The notes: generated from the sequence alone by a model not told the origin. A stretch of 64,000 nt of DNA from Gluconobacter kondonii (GCF_002723995.1 NZ_BEWP01000001.1:372001-436000), one strand, 5' to 3'; shown: positions 46,584 through 55,783, counted from the first letter of the stretch. Program-made: numbers and translations.

Positions 46584-48992
46584 ATGCCGCGCAACCTGCT
46601 GCGTTCCCGCCTACTCCTGACCGTTTTCTGCTCGCCATTTGCGCTGGCTGCCGCGCTTCCGCACTCTGCCAGTGCCGCTGCGACCGAAACCAAAAAGACC
46701 GCACCAGCCAAACATGCCGCGAAAAGCAGCGCCAAGCACAAGGCCAAGGTGGATGCCGTCGCTGGTGGTACGGAACAGCTCGTCATCACGGCACGCCGTA
46801 CGCGGTCCGAACAGGGGCTGAGCCATGTGCAGATCCAGCGCATTCTTCCGGGCATCAACCCGGTCAAGGCGCTTGAGATGCTGCCGGGCGTCGTGTTCAA
46901 CAATGCCGACCCCTGGGGCAACAACGAGCAGAACTCCTCGCTCTACGTTCACGGCTTCAACCAGAACCAGCTTGGCTACACGCTCGACGGCATCCCCCTC
47001 GGCGATCAGGCTTACGGCAACTATAACGGCCTCTCCCCGCAGCGCGCGGTCATCAGCGAGAATGTCGGATCGGCCTCTGTCTCGTCCGGTGCGGGTGCAC
47101 TCGGCACGGCGTCGACGTCCAATCTCGGCGGTACGCTCCAGTTCACAACGCAGGACCCGCTCAACAAGCGCGGCGCGCAGATCGAACAGGTTTTCGGAAG
47201 CTGGTCCACGTTCCGCACCTTCGCCCGCCTCGATACGGGTGAGTTCGGCAACGGCAACTCGGCTTATGTCTCTTTCGTCCGTCAGGATGCGCGCGCCTGG
47301 GATTTTGCCGGTCATCAGGGCGGCTATCAGGTCAATGCGAAGTTCGTTCACAACAGCGAACATGACCATTTCTCGACATTCTTCGACTGGTCCCAGAAGG
47401 TCGAACCCAACGAAGACAGCATTACACTGCCACAGGGATACGGCATCTATGTTCGGCCGTTCACCTATCCAAATTTCAACTACGCCAAATCCTATATCAA
47501 TTCAGCAACCTACAAAAATGCAGGCCTGAACTACCGCAACTATTACTCCGCGGCCCAGCGAGAGGACTTCCTCGCCTATTCGAAATGGACACATGATTTC
47601 AGTGAAAACCTGCACTGGGACAACAGCATCTATTATCACCATGATCTGGGTGAAGGTGTCGTCGCCGGTCCGATCTCGGCAGCCGGTCTACCGACACTTT
47701 TTGCCGCCTATTATCCGGGGCAGGACCTGAACAGCGTCTTCGGCGGCTCAGGCTATGCAACGCGGACAACCGAATACTGGGACAATCGCGGTGGTCTGAT
47801 GTCCACGCTGCGTTACCATCTCGGCAAGCACTCGATCGAACTTGGCGGCTGGTATGAGCGCAACAACAACACGCAGGCCCGTCGCTGGTATCCGCTGAAC
47901 GCCAACAACCCGACCACGCCTTACGAGCGCCAGCAGAACGCCCTGATCGACCAGTACACCAACAATTTCTATACCAACACGTTCGTGACGCATCTGCAGG
48001 ACAACTGGCAGATCTCGAAGAACTTCTCGCTGATGGCGGGCTTCAAGTCCGAACTGGTCTATACCAACGGTACGCTCCCCGTAGCTGCAAAACCGGGCTC
48101 CCTCTCCCCGTCCTATGCCGTGACGGCACCGGGTGGCGAGATCGACTCTGCCAAGCCGTTCCTGCCCGCTTTCGGCGCAGTGTGGGACATCACGAAGCAT
48201 GAGCAGTGGTTCGCCAACATCCAGGAGAACATGCGCTCCTTCCAGGATGCGGGCTATGGCAATGCTACCCCGTGGGGCGCGACCAGCCAGGCCGCTTTCG
48301 AAGAATTCAAGAAAAACGGCAAGCCGGAAACGTCATGGACCTACGAGGCCGGTCTGCGTGAGCACCGCCAGATCCATCTTGGTCCGCTGACGGCGATTGA
48401 AGGTCAGGTCGAATACTATCACGTTCACTTCTCGAACCGCCTTCTGGCCGTGGCAACCACGCAGACCCTGTCGTCCATCATTGGTTCGGCAACCACGCTT
48501 GCCAACGTGGGTTCGGTCACAACGGATGGTATGGATTTCTCCTTCACCACCCATTTCGGTCCGCATTTCTCGCTCTACAACGCGCTGTCCTACAACAAGT
48601 CTACCTATAACGATAACTACAGCACGGGTTCGAGCATCATCCACACCGCTGGAAAGAACGTTGTGGGCATGCCGGACTGGTCGGAAAAGTTCGTCTTCAC
48701 AACCAACTGGGGCAATGCCTACGGCCAGTTCACTGGCGACGTGATCGGCAAGCGCTATGCGACCTATACCAACGATATGTGGGCCGCACCCTACGCCCAG
48801 TTCAACCTGAATGCGGGTTATACGTTCCACAACATCCCGCATCTGGCATCGCTGAAGGTTCAGGGCAACATTACCAACCTGACAAACACAAAGGGATGGT
48901 CCACGATCAACGCGACCCAGACCGCGGGTCAGTTCTCCGCCTATCCCATCGCGCCGCGCATGTTCTTCCTGAGCCTGAGCGCCTCCCTGTAA
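46584..48992 (+). CDS. TonB-dependent outer membrane receptor (PHO-box controlled)
   Basis: The 802-residue protein has a signal peptide (MPRNLLRSRLLLTVFCSPFALA, cleavage near SASA-A), a Lys/Ala-rich spacer, a TonB-box-like stretch (EQLVITARR), a plug domain (ALEMLPGVVFNN...LYVHGFNQNQLGYTLDGIPLGD) and a 22-strand barrel to the C-terminus, which ends FFLSLSASL. The substrate cannot be read from the sequence. The PHO box upstream and the glycerophosphodiesterase 13 nt downstream suggest uptake of a phosphate-containing compound or release product. GGAAAG lies before the ATG. Confidence 0.9.
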   Translation: MPRNLLRSRLLLTVFCSPFALAAALPHSASAAATETKKTAPAKHAAKSSAKHKAKVDAVAGGTEQLVITARRTRSEQGLSHVQIQRILPGINPVKALEMLPGVVFNNADPWGNNEQNSSLYVHGFNQNQLGYTLDGIPLGDQAYGNYNGLSPQRAVISENVGSASVSSGAGALGTASTSNLGGTLQFTTQDPLNKRGAQIEQVFGSWSTFRTFARLDTGEFGNGNSAYVSFVRQDARAWDFAGHQGGYQVNAKFVHNSEHDHFSTFFDWSQKVEPNEDSITLPQGYGIYVRPFTYPNFNYAKSYINSATYKNAGLNYRNYYSAAQREDFLAYSKWTHDFSENLHWDNSIYYHHDLGEGVVAGPISAAGLPTLFAAYYPGQDLNSVFGGSGYATRTTEYWDNRGGLMSTLRYHLGKHSIELGGWYERNNNTQARRWYPLNANNPTTPYERQQNALIDQYTNNFYTNTFVTHLQDNWQISKNFSLMAGFKSELVYTNGTLPVAAKPGSLSPSYAVTAPGGEIDSAKPFLPAFGAVWDITKHEQWFANIQENMRSFQDAGYGNATPWGATSQAAFEEFKKNGKPETSWTYEAGLREHRQIHLGPLTAIEGQVEYYHVHFSNRLLAVATTQTLSSIIGSATTLANVGSVTTDGMDFSFTTHFGPHFSLYNALSYNKSTYNDNYSTGSSIIHTAGKNVVGMPDWSEKFVFTTNWGNAYGQFTGDVIGKRYATYTNDMWAAPYAQFNLNAGYTFHNIPHLASLKVQGNITNLTNTKGWSTINATQTAGQFSAYPIAPRMFFLSLSASL

Positions 48993-49005
48993 GGAACACT
49001 GCCTT

Positions 49006-50112
49006 ATGCTGACACGTCGCCAGAGCCTCGGCCTGCTCGCGGCAGGGCTTCCCGCTCTGCACCTGCGGGCGAAAGCCGCGCCCTCACTGGCGCCGAAGCC
49101 GCTCGTGTTCGCCCATCGCGGGGCTTCGGCCCTGCGCCCCGAACACACACTGGCCTCCTATGCCCGCGCCATGATGGATGGCGCGGATTTCATCGAGCCA
49201 GATCTTGTCATGACGCGCGACGGCCATCTGGTCGTCCGCCATGAAAGCAATATTGTCGGGACGACGGATGTTTCGGAACGCCCGGAATTCGCCTCCCGCC
49301 ACCGATCCCTCAAGATCGACGGACGGATTGAGACCGGCTGGTTCACCACGGACTTTACACTCGCCGAACTCAAGACCCTCCGCGCCCGTGAACGCCTCTC
49401 CACGATCCGCGTCCACAACACACGCTATGACGATCACTTCGAAATTCCGACCTTCGAGGAAGTCATCGAGCAGGTCGCGGCCCAGTCGGCGGCGACGGGC
49501 AAGGTTTTCGGTCTGGTGCCGGAAATCAAGCATTCCACATATTTCAATAGCCTCGGCCTGAATCCCGAGGCCGCGTTTCTTCAAACCATCGCCGCCCACA
49601 ACTACACCCGACAGGCCCCGTTGGAACTCCAGTCCTTCGAAACCGGCAACCTCGGGCGCATTCGCGCTGATGTCTTGTCCATCAATCCGCAGGCACGGCT
49701 GATGCTGCTGATGGGTGAGCGTAAGGACGTACCGCCGGACCTTCTGGCAGCAGGCCAGACGACGACCTTTGGTGACCTTATGACGCCGGAAGGTCTGAAA
49801 GACATCCGCCGCTATGCCGACGTGATCGGCCCGTCCAATACGGACCTGATCCCGCGTGATAGCAACGGTGCCTGGCTGGAACCCTCCAGCCTCGTAACTG
49901 ATGCCCATCGGGCCGGACTGCTGGTTCATTCCTATACGGCGCGACCAGAAAACCATTTTCTTCCGGCACAGCTTCGCAACAACGCAGGCGACGCCGCGCG
50001 CAATCCCGACGGTATGGTCGCGGAACTCCGCCGTTATCTGGATATGGGGATCGACGGCTTCTTCACCGACGACCCCGCTCTGGGCCGCATTGCAGTGGAT
50101 GGCAGGAGCTGA
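49006..50112 (+). CDS. glpQ: Glycerophosphodiester phosphodiesterase, periplasmic
   Basis: GlpQ hydrolyses glycerophosphodiesters to glycerol-3-phosphate and an alcohol. The 368-residue protein has a Tat-like signal (MLTRRQSLGLLAAGLPAL). Its GDPD motif FAHRGASALRPEHT has the catalytic His and metal ligands at about 36-48; EPDLVMTRDGHLVVRHE follows with the second catalytic His. VPEIKH (about 169-174) and GIDGFFTDDP near the C-terminus complete the barrel. It starts 13 nt after the receptor gene, under the same PHO box, so it likely works in phosphate scavenging from phospholipid head groups. A terminator follows. Confidence 0.93.
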   Translation: MLTRRQSLGLLAAGLPALHLRAKAAPSLAPKPLVFAHRGASALRPEHTLASYARAMMDGADFIEPDLVMTRDGHLVVRHESNIVGTTDVSERPEFASRHRSLKIDGRIETGWFTTDFTLAELKTLRARERLSTIRVHNTRYDDHFEIPTFEEVIEQVAAQSAATGKVFGLVPEIKHSTYFNSLGLNPEAAFLQTIAAHNYTRQAPLELQSFETGNLGRIRADVLSINPQARLMLLMGERKDVPPDLLAAGQTTTFGDLMTPEGLKDIRRYADVIGPSNTDLIPRDSNGAWLEPSSLVTDAHRAGLLVHSYTARPENHFLPAQLRNNAGDAARNPDGMVAELRRYLDMGIDGFFTDDPALGRIAVDGRS

Positions 50113-50130
50113 GACCTGCTGGTTTTCCAC

Positions 50131-50169
50131 AAAAAAGGAGGTTCACCCGCAAGGGGAACCTCCTTTTTT
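50131..50169. terminator. Bidirectional terminator after glpQ
   Basis: Hairpin with arms GGAGGTTC and GAACCTCC flanked by A6 and T6-7. It separates glpQ from the convergent PfpI-family gene and can stop both. Confidence 0.9.
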
Positions 50170-50188
50170 GTGAGCGTCGGGATCGCTC

Positions 50189-50716
50189 TCAAGAGAGTTT
50201 GAAATGCTTCAGCATGGCTTTGTTGAAGGCCGGAATATCTGCCGGGCAGCGCGAGAAGACGTAAGGCCCGTCCACCACGACATCACTGTCCACCCAGGTT
50301 GCCCCCGCATTTTCCAGATCCGTACGAATGGCCGGACAAGACGTGACGGTGCGGCCCTTGAGTTCGTTCACTTCAATCAGCGTCTGAACGCCATGACAGA
50401 TGGCTGCGATGGGCTTGTTCGCCTTCACGAAAGCTCTGACGAAAGCCACCACATCCTTGTTCATGCGTAAGGCATCCGGGGATGCCAGACCGCCCGGAAG
50501 CAGAAGAGCATCGTAATCATTCGGATTTGCACCGACGATCGCCAGATCTGCCCGGATATTGTGAGAGGGATAGATATCCTTGTTCACGGCCTGGAATTCC
50601 CCGGCCCTGAGGGAAATAATCGTAACGGTCGCACCGGCTTTTTCCAATGCGGCGCGCGGTGCGGTCAATTCGATTTCTTCGAGGCCATCGGTGGCCAGCG
50701 CAGCGACTCTTACCAT
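50189..50716 (-). CDS. DJ-1/PfpI family protein (type 1 glutamine amidotransferase fold)
   Basis: The 175-residue protein has the nucleophile elbow AICHGVQ with the reactive Cys at about 108, the acid Glu in GLEEIELTAPR (about 13-23) and DALLLPGG before it, as in PfpI/YhbO/DJ-1 proteins. Members act as glyoxalases, deglycases or chaperone-like stress proteins. It lies 57 nt after the aldehyde dehydrogenase gene on the same strand, which fits a joint role in removing reactive carbonyls; this is inference. Confidence 0.88.
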   Translation of the reverse strand: MVRVAALATDGLEEIELTAPRAALEKAGATVTIISLRAGEFQAVNKDIYPSHNIRADLAIVGANPNDYDALLLPGGLASPDALRMNKDVVAFVRAFVKANKPIAAICHGVQTLIEVNELKGRTVTSCPAIRTDLENAGATWVDSDVVVDGPYVFSRCPADIPAFNKAMLKHFKLS

Positions 50717-50773
50717 GATGTTGATCCCTTCAGAAAAAAACGAGCGGCCATCATCAGGCCGCGCGCCAACCCG

Positions 50774-52216
50774 TTACGCGTTCAGGTAGATTGTTTTGGT
50801 TTGAACATAGGCCTCCATACCATGCTGCCCGTCCTCACCTCCAAGGCCACTTTCCTTGTAGCCATGATGGAAGCCCTGCGGTGCCTCGCCACCAGGACGG
50901 TTCACATAAATCTCACCAAATTCAAGGTCGCGGGTCATACGCAGGATACGGCCCAGATCATTGGTGAAAAGATAGGCTGACAGGCCGTAGCGGCAGTCAT
51001 TGGCCCAAGCGATAGCCTGATCGAAGTCCTTCACGCGGATCAACGACATGACCGGACCGAACACCTCATTATGAACGACATCCATATCCTGCGTGACATC
51101 TGTCAGCAGCGTCGGGGCATAGAAATACCCTTGGTCATACACGCCGCCCGTCAGACGTTTGCCGCCGATCGCCAGACGCGCACCCTGTCGAACCGCGTGT
51201 TCGACGATTGCATGAACCTTGTTGAGTTCATTCTCACTGACCTTGGGGCCAAGATCCGTAGTGGGATCCGTCGGCAAACCGACCCTCAGCGCCTCGATTT
51301 TTTCGCGGATTTTATGGACGAATTTGTCATAAACGGCCTCATGAATATAGGTCCGCTCATTGGAGGTGCAGACCTGACCCGCATTACCAAAACGCGCAGC
51401 TACTGCAGCGTCGGCAGCCTTCTCCAGATCAGCGTCTTCCATGACCATGAACGGAGCCTTGCCACCAAGCTCCAGCCGGACTTCCTTCAGGGTCTCGGAC
51501 GCCGCCGCCATGATCTTCTTGCCTGCGGGGGTTGAGCCCGTCATCGTAATCAGCCTGATGTCCTTATGCGCCACCAGCGGCACACCGACATCCTTGCCAT
51601 CCCCCGTCACGACGTTGATGACACCGTGAGGAATTTTGGCCTCCACGACGAGTTTCGCCAGATGCAGACAGGTCAGCGGCGTCAACTCGTGCGGCTTGAG
51701 AACAATGGTGTTTCCCGCGGCAACAGCCGGGCCAATCTTCCGGGCACACAACGCCAGCGGAAAGTTCCAGGCCGTAATGGCTCCAATGACGCCCAGCGGC
51801 ACGCGGTCGATCAGAATTTTCTCATTCGGCGTGCTGCCCGGAATAATTTCACCCTGAAGGCGCAACACGTTTTCTGCAGCAAACCGCAGGAGGCCAACAG
51901 CGAAATCCACCTCGATACGAGCTTCTTTCAGCGGTTTACCCATTTCGGCTGTGATGAGAGCGGCCAGTTTTTCCTTGTCCCGCCTCACCAGATCCTTCAG
52001 CGCATGAATGTAGTCAGCGCGTTCAGTGGCCGTGCGGCGGCTCCAGCCGGGAAAAGCAGCTTTCGCAGCCGAGACCGCAGCCTCGACATCTGCCTGCCCA
52101 CCCTTGGCGACTTCGCCAATAACCGCTTTCGTGGCTGGATTTTCAACCGTAATCCATTCACCACCCTTCGGTGCGACCCAGCTACCATTAATAAAGAGAG
52201 TGCTTTTCTCAGTCAT
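50774..52216 (-). CDS. NAD(P)-dependent aldehyde dehydrogenase, AldA (lactaldehyde/glycolaldehyde) type
   Basis: The 480-residue protein is a full-length ALDH. It has the NAD-binding AITAWNFPLAL (about 146-156), GNTIVLKP, general base Glu249 in LELGGK and nucleophile Cys283 in GQVCTSNERTY. The C-terminal pattern FGEIYVNR...QGFHHGYKESGLGGEDGQHGMEAYVQT closely follows E. coli AldA, which oxidises lactaldehyde and glycolaldehyde. The specific aldehyde here is unknown. Start ATG at 52216 with AGGAAA at good spacing; a longer frame to 52258 is not needed. A LysR gene lies upstream on the same strand, a plausible regulator. Confidence 0.9.
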   Translation of the reverse strand: MTEKSTLFINGSWVAPKGGEWITVENPATKAVIGEVAKGGQADVEAAVSAAKAAFPGWSRRTATERADYIHALKDLVRRDKEKLAALITAEMGKPLKEARIEVDFAVGLLRFAAENVLRLQGEIIPGSTPNEKILIDRVPLGVIGAITAWNFPLALCARKIGPAVAAGNTIVLKPHELTPLTCLHLAKLVVEAKIPHGVINVVTGDGKDVGVPLVAHKDIRLITMTGSTPAGKKIMAAASETLKEVRLELGGKAPFMVMEDADLEKAADAAVAARFGNAGQVCTSNERTYIHEAVYDKFVHKIREKIEALRVGLPTDPTTDLGPKVSENELNKVHAIVEHAVRQGARLAIGGKRLTGGVYDQGYFYAPTLLTDVTQDMDVVHNEVFGPVMSLIRVKDFDQAIAWANDCRYGLSAYLFTNDLGRILRMTRDLEFGEIYVNRPGGEAPQGFHHGYKESGLGGEDGQHGMEAYVQTKTIYLNA

Positions 52217-52353
52217 GGAGTTTCCTGCATTCCTGTGTGACGACTTGCGTCCTGTCATGAAACAGACGCATCAGCACGACAGCAGTTCATTCGATGACTG
52301 AATGGTGGCGACATTCTTTCATAATCAAAAGCGATGATCTGTGACTCTTCAGT

Positions 52354-53226
52354 TCATTTTTCGTCAGCATCCACATTCGCAAAGGCATGATCCAGAAATC
52401 TCCGCCCCAGAGCGTTCAATCCCGGATCACGCCAGATGAAATAGACGTCACTTCCCTTGAGATCTTCAGGATATGTAAACGTGATCCCTTCATCACAACG
52501 ACTTTGCATCTGTAAAATGATACTGTGCGGAACGCAGGAGATTCCCAACCCCGCCTGAACACAGGCCAGAATCACATCATAGGATTCGACTGTATGGATG
52601 ATCGCGTTCGACACTCCGTGCCGCTCAAGCCAGGTCTCAAAATATCTTCGATAAAAACAATCGGTGTTAAACAGGAAAACATGCTGCCCATCCCGCGCAC
52701 CATCCTGTCCGGCAGGCATGGCGAGCGCCAGTCTCTCATGGAAAGCAAAACGGCTTTCCATCAGGGGGTGCACAATCGGGCCATCCGTCAATGCAAGATC
52801 GATCTCCCCATCCACCAGCATCCGTTCCAGCGTATAGGACGGACGAAGGAACATCTTCAGTTCCACACCCGGACAGACCTTTAGAAATTCCGGAACAATC
52901 TGCGGCAGATACGCTTCGAGGGCCACATCCAGCGCCCCAATATTCAGAATCCCGCGCGGACTGCCCTCCGAAAACAGGTCCGTCAGGGAATGCGCTCCAG
53001 AGACGACCGGGAGTGCCTGCCGATAAAACAGGCGACCCTCCGGTGTCAGAATCAAACGGTTTTTTTCACGTAGAAACAAATCCTGCCCGACTAGAAGCTC
53101 CAGTTCCCTGAGGCGCGCCGTGACGTTGGACGCCACACAGTTCAACCGTCGCGACGCCGCGACGACCGTTCCCTCCTCCACCACGGCACAGAACATTTCA
53201 AGCTGGGCAAGGCGGAGCGGATTCAT
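52354..53226 (-). CDS. LysR-family transcriptional regulator
   Basis: The 290-residue protein has the N-terminal winged helix-turn-helix (LAQLEMFCAVVEEGTVVAASRRLNCVASNVTARLRELE, with the LysR pattern) and a C-terminal effector-binding domain starting around GILNIGALDVALEAYL. It sits 137 nt upstream of the aldehyde dehydrogenase in the same direction rather than divergent from it. Its start codon lies immediately after a hairpin-plus-T-run that may end the preceding transcript, and no Shine-Dalgarno is visible, so the start or mode of initiation is uncertain. Confidence 0.9.
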   Translation of the reverse strand: MNPLRLAQLEMFCAVVEEGTVVAASRRLNCVASNVTARLRELELLVGQDLFLREKNRLILTPEGRLFYRQALPVVSGAHSLTDLFSEGSPRGILNIGALDVALEAYLPQIVPEFLKVCPGVELKMFLRPSYTLERMLVDGEIDLALTDGPIVHPLMESRFAFHERLALAMPAGQDGARDGQHVFLFNTDCFYRRYFETWLERHGVSNAIIHTVESYDVILACVQAGLGISCVPHSIILQMQSRCDEGITFTYPEDLKGSDVYFIWRDPGLNALGRRFLDHAFANVDADEK

Positions 53227-53227
53227 T

Positions 53228-53253
53228 GAAAAAATACCCTCGTCGGGCGAGGT
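53228..53253 (-). terminator. Possible terminator after the DUF188 gene, abutting the LysR start
   Basis: On the minus strand a 5-bp stem CCTCG/CGAGG (53248-53252 with 53238-53242) is followed by TATTTTTT, ending only 2 nt before the LysR ATG at 53226. The stem is short, so confidence is modest. Confidence 0.45.
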
Positions 53254-53280
53254 GTTTCCCTTAAGAAGATATCCCCAGAA

Positions 53281-53808
53281 TCAGGGAACATCTCCGGGGA
53301 AGGCCCTGTGGATTGTTTCTGAAGAACTGGGGAGCGATTGCGCCAGAGCAGCTTTCCTGCGGAGTCGCACGATGAGTGTATCGAGCGCTGATAAAAACCG
53401 GCTCCGGTCATTTTTGCTGAAAGACGGATTATAGGTCGTCACCGTCCCCGTCTCACGCAGACCCTGCATCAGATCCCGCATCGCCGAGACCATACCGACG
53501 GAGCGCTCGTCGATTTCCTCGCCGTTTGGTCGCAGAACCGAACCTTTCTTGGCAAGACACCGCACGGCCAGCGGAATATCGCTGGTAATGACGATGTCGG
53601 ACGCCGTCACCTGCTCCGCAATCCAGTCATCCGCCACGTCCGGCCCTTCAGGCACCACAACGCGTTCGATGAGCGCAGACTGTGGGACGTTCATCCAGCT
53701 ATTAGCGACAATGATCGTTTTCAGGCCATAGCGCGCCCCAACCCGATAGATCTCGTCCTTCACCGGACATGCATCGGCATCAACCAGAAGCCGGGTCGTA
53801 TTCGACAC
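53281..53808 (-). CDS. DUF188 (YaiI/YqxD) family protein
   Basis: A 175-residue member of the YaiI/YqxD family, which has a PIN-like nuclease fold. The N-terminal LLVDADACPVKDEIYRV, VVPEGPDVADDWIAE and SDIVITSDIPLAVRCLAKKG motifs are present, with their conserved Asp residues. Nuclease activity has been suggested for the family but not settled. It lies 3 nt after gntK, at the end of the pentose-phosphate gene block. Confidence 0.9.
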   Translation of the reverse strand: MSNTTRLLVDADACPVKDEIYRVGARYGLKTIIVANSWMNVPQSALIERVVVPEGPDVADDWIAEQVTASDIVITSDIPLAVRCLAKKGSVLRPNGEEIDERSVGMVSAMRDLMQGLRETGTVTTYNPSFSKNDRSRFLSALDTLIVRLRRKAALAQSLPSSSETIHRAFPGDVP

Positions 53809-53811
53809 GGA

Positions 53812-54354
53812 TCAGCCCTCCGTCTGGAAATGACGGATCAATTCCTCCAGCACCACGTCGGGGTGCTTTTCGCCGGAAACACGGATTACAGGCTCGTCGT
53901 CACCCGGCACTTCAAGCGTCGCGAGCTGGCTTGGTAGCAGGCTGGCAGGCATGAAGTGTCCTTCCCGCCGCTCCAGCCGCGCCGCAAGCTCAGTGCCGGA
54001 CGTATCGATATGAACGAACTCGATCGGCAACCCGTTGGCGCGAAGCTGTTCACGATAGGCACGTTTGAGCGCGGAACACGTCAGAACCGCACCATGGCCA
54101 GCCTCGACCTGTGCCCGCAGCCAGTCATGGCACAGCGCAAGCCAAGGCGCACGATCCACATCGGTCAGCGGCTGGCCGGTGCTCATTTTCTCGACATTCG
54201 CAGGCGGATGCAGGGCATCGCCTTCCTGAAAATGCCAGCCAAGCCGCGTCGCCAGTCCGGTTGCAATGGTTGTCTTGCCCGTCCCCGAAACGCCCATGAC
54301 CACAAGAAAACGAGGCTCCAGACTCATCTTCACCTGTGCTGCCGAAGCCGTCAT
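53812..54354 (-). CDS. gntK: Gluconokinase
   Basis: GntK phosphorylates gluconate to 6-phosphogluconate, feeding the pentose-phosphate and Entner-Doudoroff routes. The 180-residue protein has the P-loop GVSGTGKT at residues 21-28, then EGDALHPPANVEKMSTGQPLTDVDRAPWL, which is diagnostic of gluconokinases, and CSALKRAYRE. Its ATG at 54354 overlaps the rpiA stop by four bases. In Gluconobacter, gluconate is made in quantity in the periplasm, so this enzyme links periplasmic oxidation to cytoplasmic metabolism. Confidence 0.95.
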   Translation of the reverse strand: MTASAAQVKMSLEPRFLVVMGVSGTGKTTIATGLATRLGWHFQEGDALHPPANVEKMSTGQPLTDVDRAPWLALCHDWLRAQVEAGHGAVLTCSALKRAYREQLRANGLPIEFVHIDTSGTELAARLERREGHFMPASLLPSQLATLEVPGDDEPVIRVSGEKHPDVVLEELIRHFQTEG

Positions 54355-55046
54355 GGTTCCCACCGCTCCACGCCTTCTGTCGTGGCGACCAGAACATCCG
54401 AGGCCATGTTGAGGAACATGCCATGTTCCACCACACCGACGATCCGGTCGATTTTCCCTACCAGATCTTCGGGGTTTTCGATCGGCCCGAAATGGCAGTC
54501 CAGAATCATGTTGCCGGTATCCGTTACGAACAGCGATCCGGCGCGGTCCGTTCTCGGCTTCACACCACGCGCGCCACAGGCCGCAAGGCGCTCAGCCGTG
54601 CATTCCCAGCCGAAGGAAATGACTTCAACAGGCACAGGTGCGCGTTCGCCCAACAGATCGACAGGCTTGGTGCCGTCCACGATCACCACGAAACGCTTTG
54701 CGGCCTGCGCCACGATTTTCTCGCGAAGGAGCGCGCCGCCCAGACCTTTGATGAGGTTAAGCGAACCGCGCTGGACCTCGTCTGCGCCATCAATCGCAAT
54801 GTCGATCCGGCGATGCGCGCTGAAATCCGTCAGGGGAATTCCAGCCTTGATCGCCTTGTCCTCACTGTCATCGGAGGTCGGAATGCCGAAAATTTCCAGC
54901 CCTTCCGCAACACGCTCGCCCAGACGTTCAATCATATAAGCGGCCGTGCTACCCGTTCCGAGCCCCACGACCATGCCGCTCTTGACCATATCAGCGGCTT
55001 CACGCGCCGCGGTGCGCTTGTGAACGTTCATGTCCCTGCCGCTCAT
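54351..55046 (-). CDS. rpiA: Ribose-5-phosphate isomerase A
   Basis: RpiA interconverts ribulose-5-phosphate and ribose-5-phosphate. The 231-residue protein has the conserved GLGTGSTAAYMIERLGE (about 30-46), IAIDGADEV (about 86-94) with catalytic Asp, and KGLGGALLREKIVA (about 103-116) with catalytic Glu and Lys. The ATG at 55046 overlaps the pgl stop by four bases, and its own stop overlaps gntK by four, so the three are probably translationally coupled. Confidence 0.97.
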   Translation of the reverse strand: MSGRDMNVHKRTAAREAADMVKSGMVVGLGTGSTAAYMIERLGERVAEGLEIFGIPTSDDSEDKAIKAGIPLTDFSAHRRIDIAIDGADEVQRGSLNLIKGLGGALLREKIVAQAAKRFVVIVDGTKPVDLLGERAPVPVEVISFGWECTAERLAACGARGVKPRTDRAGSLFVTDTGNMILDCHFGPIENPEDLVGKIDRIVGVVEHGMFLNMASDVLVATTEGVERWEP

Positions 55047-55783
55047 GCGTCTTCTCCGACCGCAGCGCGATCTGCAAGAATGACGATCCGGCCTTCGCTC
55101 GTCACGCGGGCGGATGGGATGGAGCTGTCGCCTTCGACCAGACGCTCCAACATTTCGATTTTGGATGCGCCCGTCACGAGAAACACGACCAGTGCGCTGG
55201 ACTGAATGGCGGGATAGGTCAGCGTGATGCGTTCATATGGTGCGGTAGACGGCGCGGCCGTTCCGACCCAAGCCTTGCGTTCCTTCAGAACGGGCTGTCC
55301 CGGAAACAGCGAGGCCGTATGACCGTCCGTGCCGAGGCCCAGCATGACCAGATCGAACAGCGGACGCTTCGGATCAAGTTCCGTAGCGCCATAAGAGGTC
55401 TGGAGGGTTTTTTCGTAAGCCTGTGCATCCGCCTCCACCGTGTCACCGGTCGGAATGGCATGGACGTTCTGCGCGGGCACCGGGACATGCGACAGCAGGA
55501 CGGACTGACCGACAGTATGGTTACTGTCCGCATGGCCTTCGGGCACATGGCGCTCGTCGCCGTAGAAAATCTCGACCCGCTCCCACGGGACCAGCTTTGC
55601 CCGTGATGGTGTTGCGAGGATCTCGAACAGGCGCTTGGGCGTGGAGCCTCCGGAAAGTGCTACCCGGAACAGGCCGTCCGTCTTGGCGAGAACACCTTCG
55701 ATGAAGAGGTCGGCCATCCGCAATGCAACGGCTTCCGAATCAGGGAGGGTTTCCAGAGTGGCGGTGCGAATATCGGTCGTCAT
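55043..55783 (-). CDS. pgl: 6-phosphogluconolactonase
   Basis: This enzyme hydrolyses 6-phosphogluconolactone to 6-phosphogluconate. The 246-residue protein is of the glucosamine-6-phosphate-isomerase-like (DevB) type, with LSGGSTPKRLFEILA (about 45-59), FYGDERHVPEGHADSN (about 74-89) and LGLGTDGHTASLFPG (about 149-163). It overlaps the HAD phosphatase gene by 4 bases at its start and rpiA by 4 at its end. zwf, which would make its substrate, is not in the window. Confidence 0.96.
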   Translation of the reverse strand: MTTDIRTATLETLPDSEAVALRMADLFIEGVLAKTDGLFRVALSGGSTPKRLFEILATPSRAKLVPWERVEIFYGDERHVPEGHADSNHTVGQSVLLSHVPVPAQNVHAIPTGDTVEADAQAYEKTLQTSYGATELDPKRPLFDLVMLGLGTDGHTASLFPGQPVLKERKAWVGTAAPSTAPYERITLTYPAIQSSALVVFLVTGASKIEMLERLVEGDSSIPSARVTSEGRIVILADRAAVGEDA

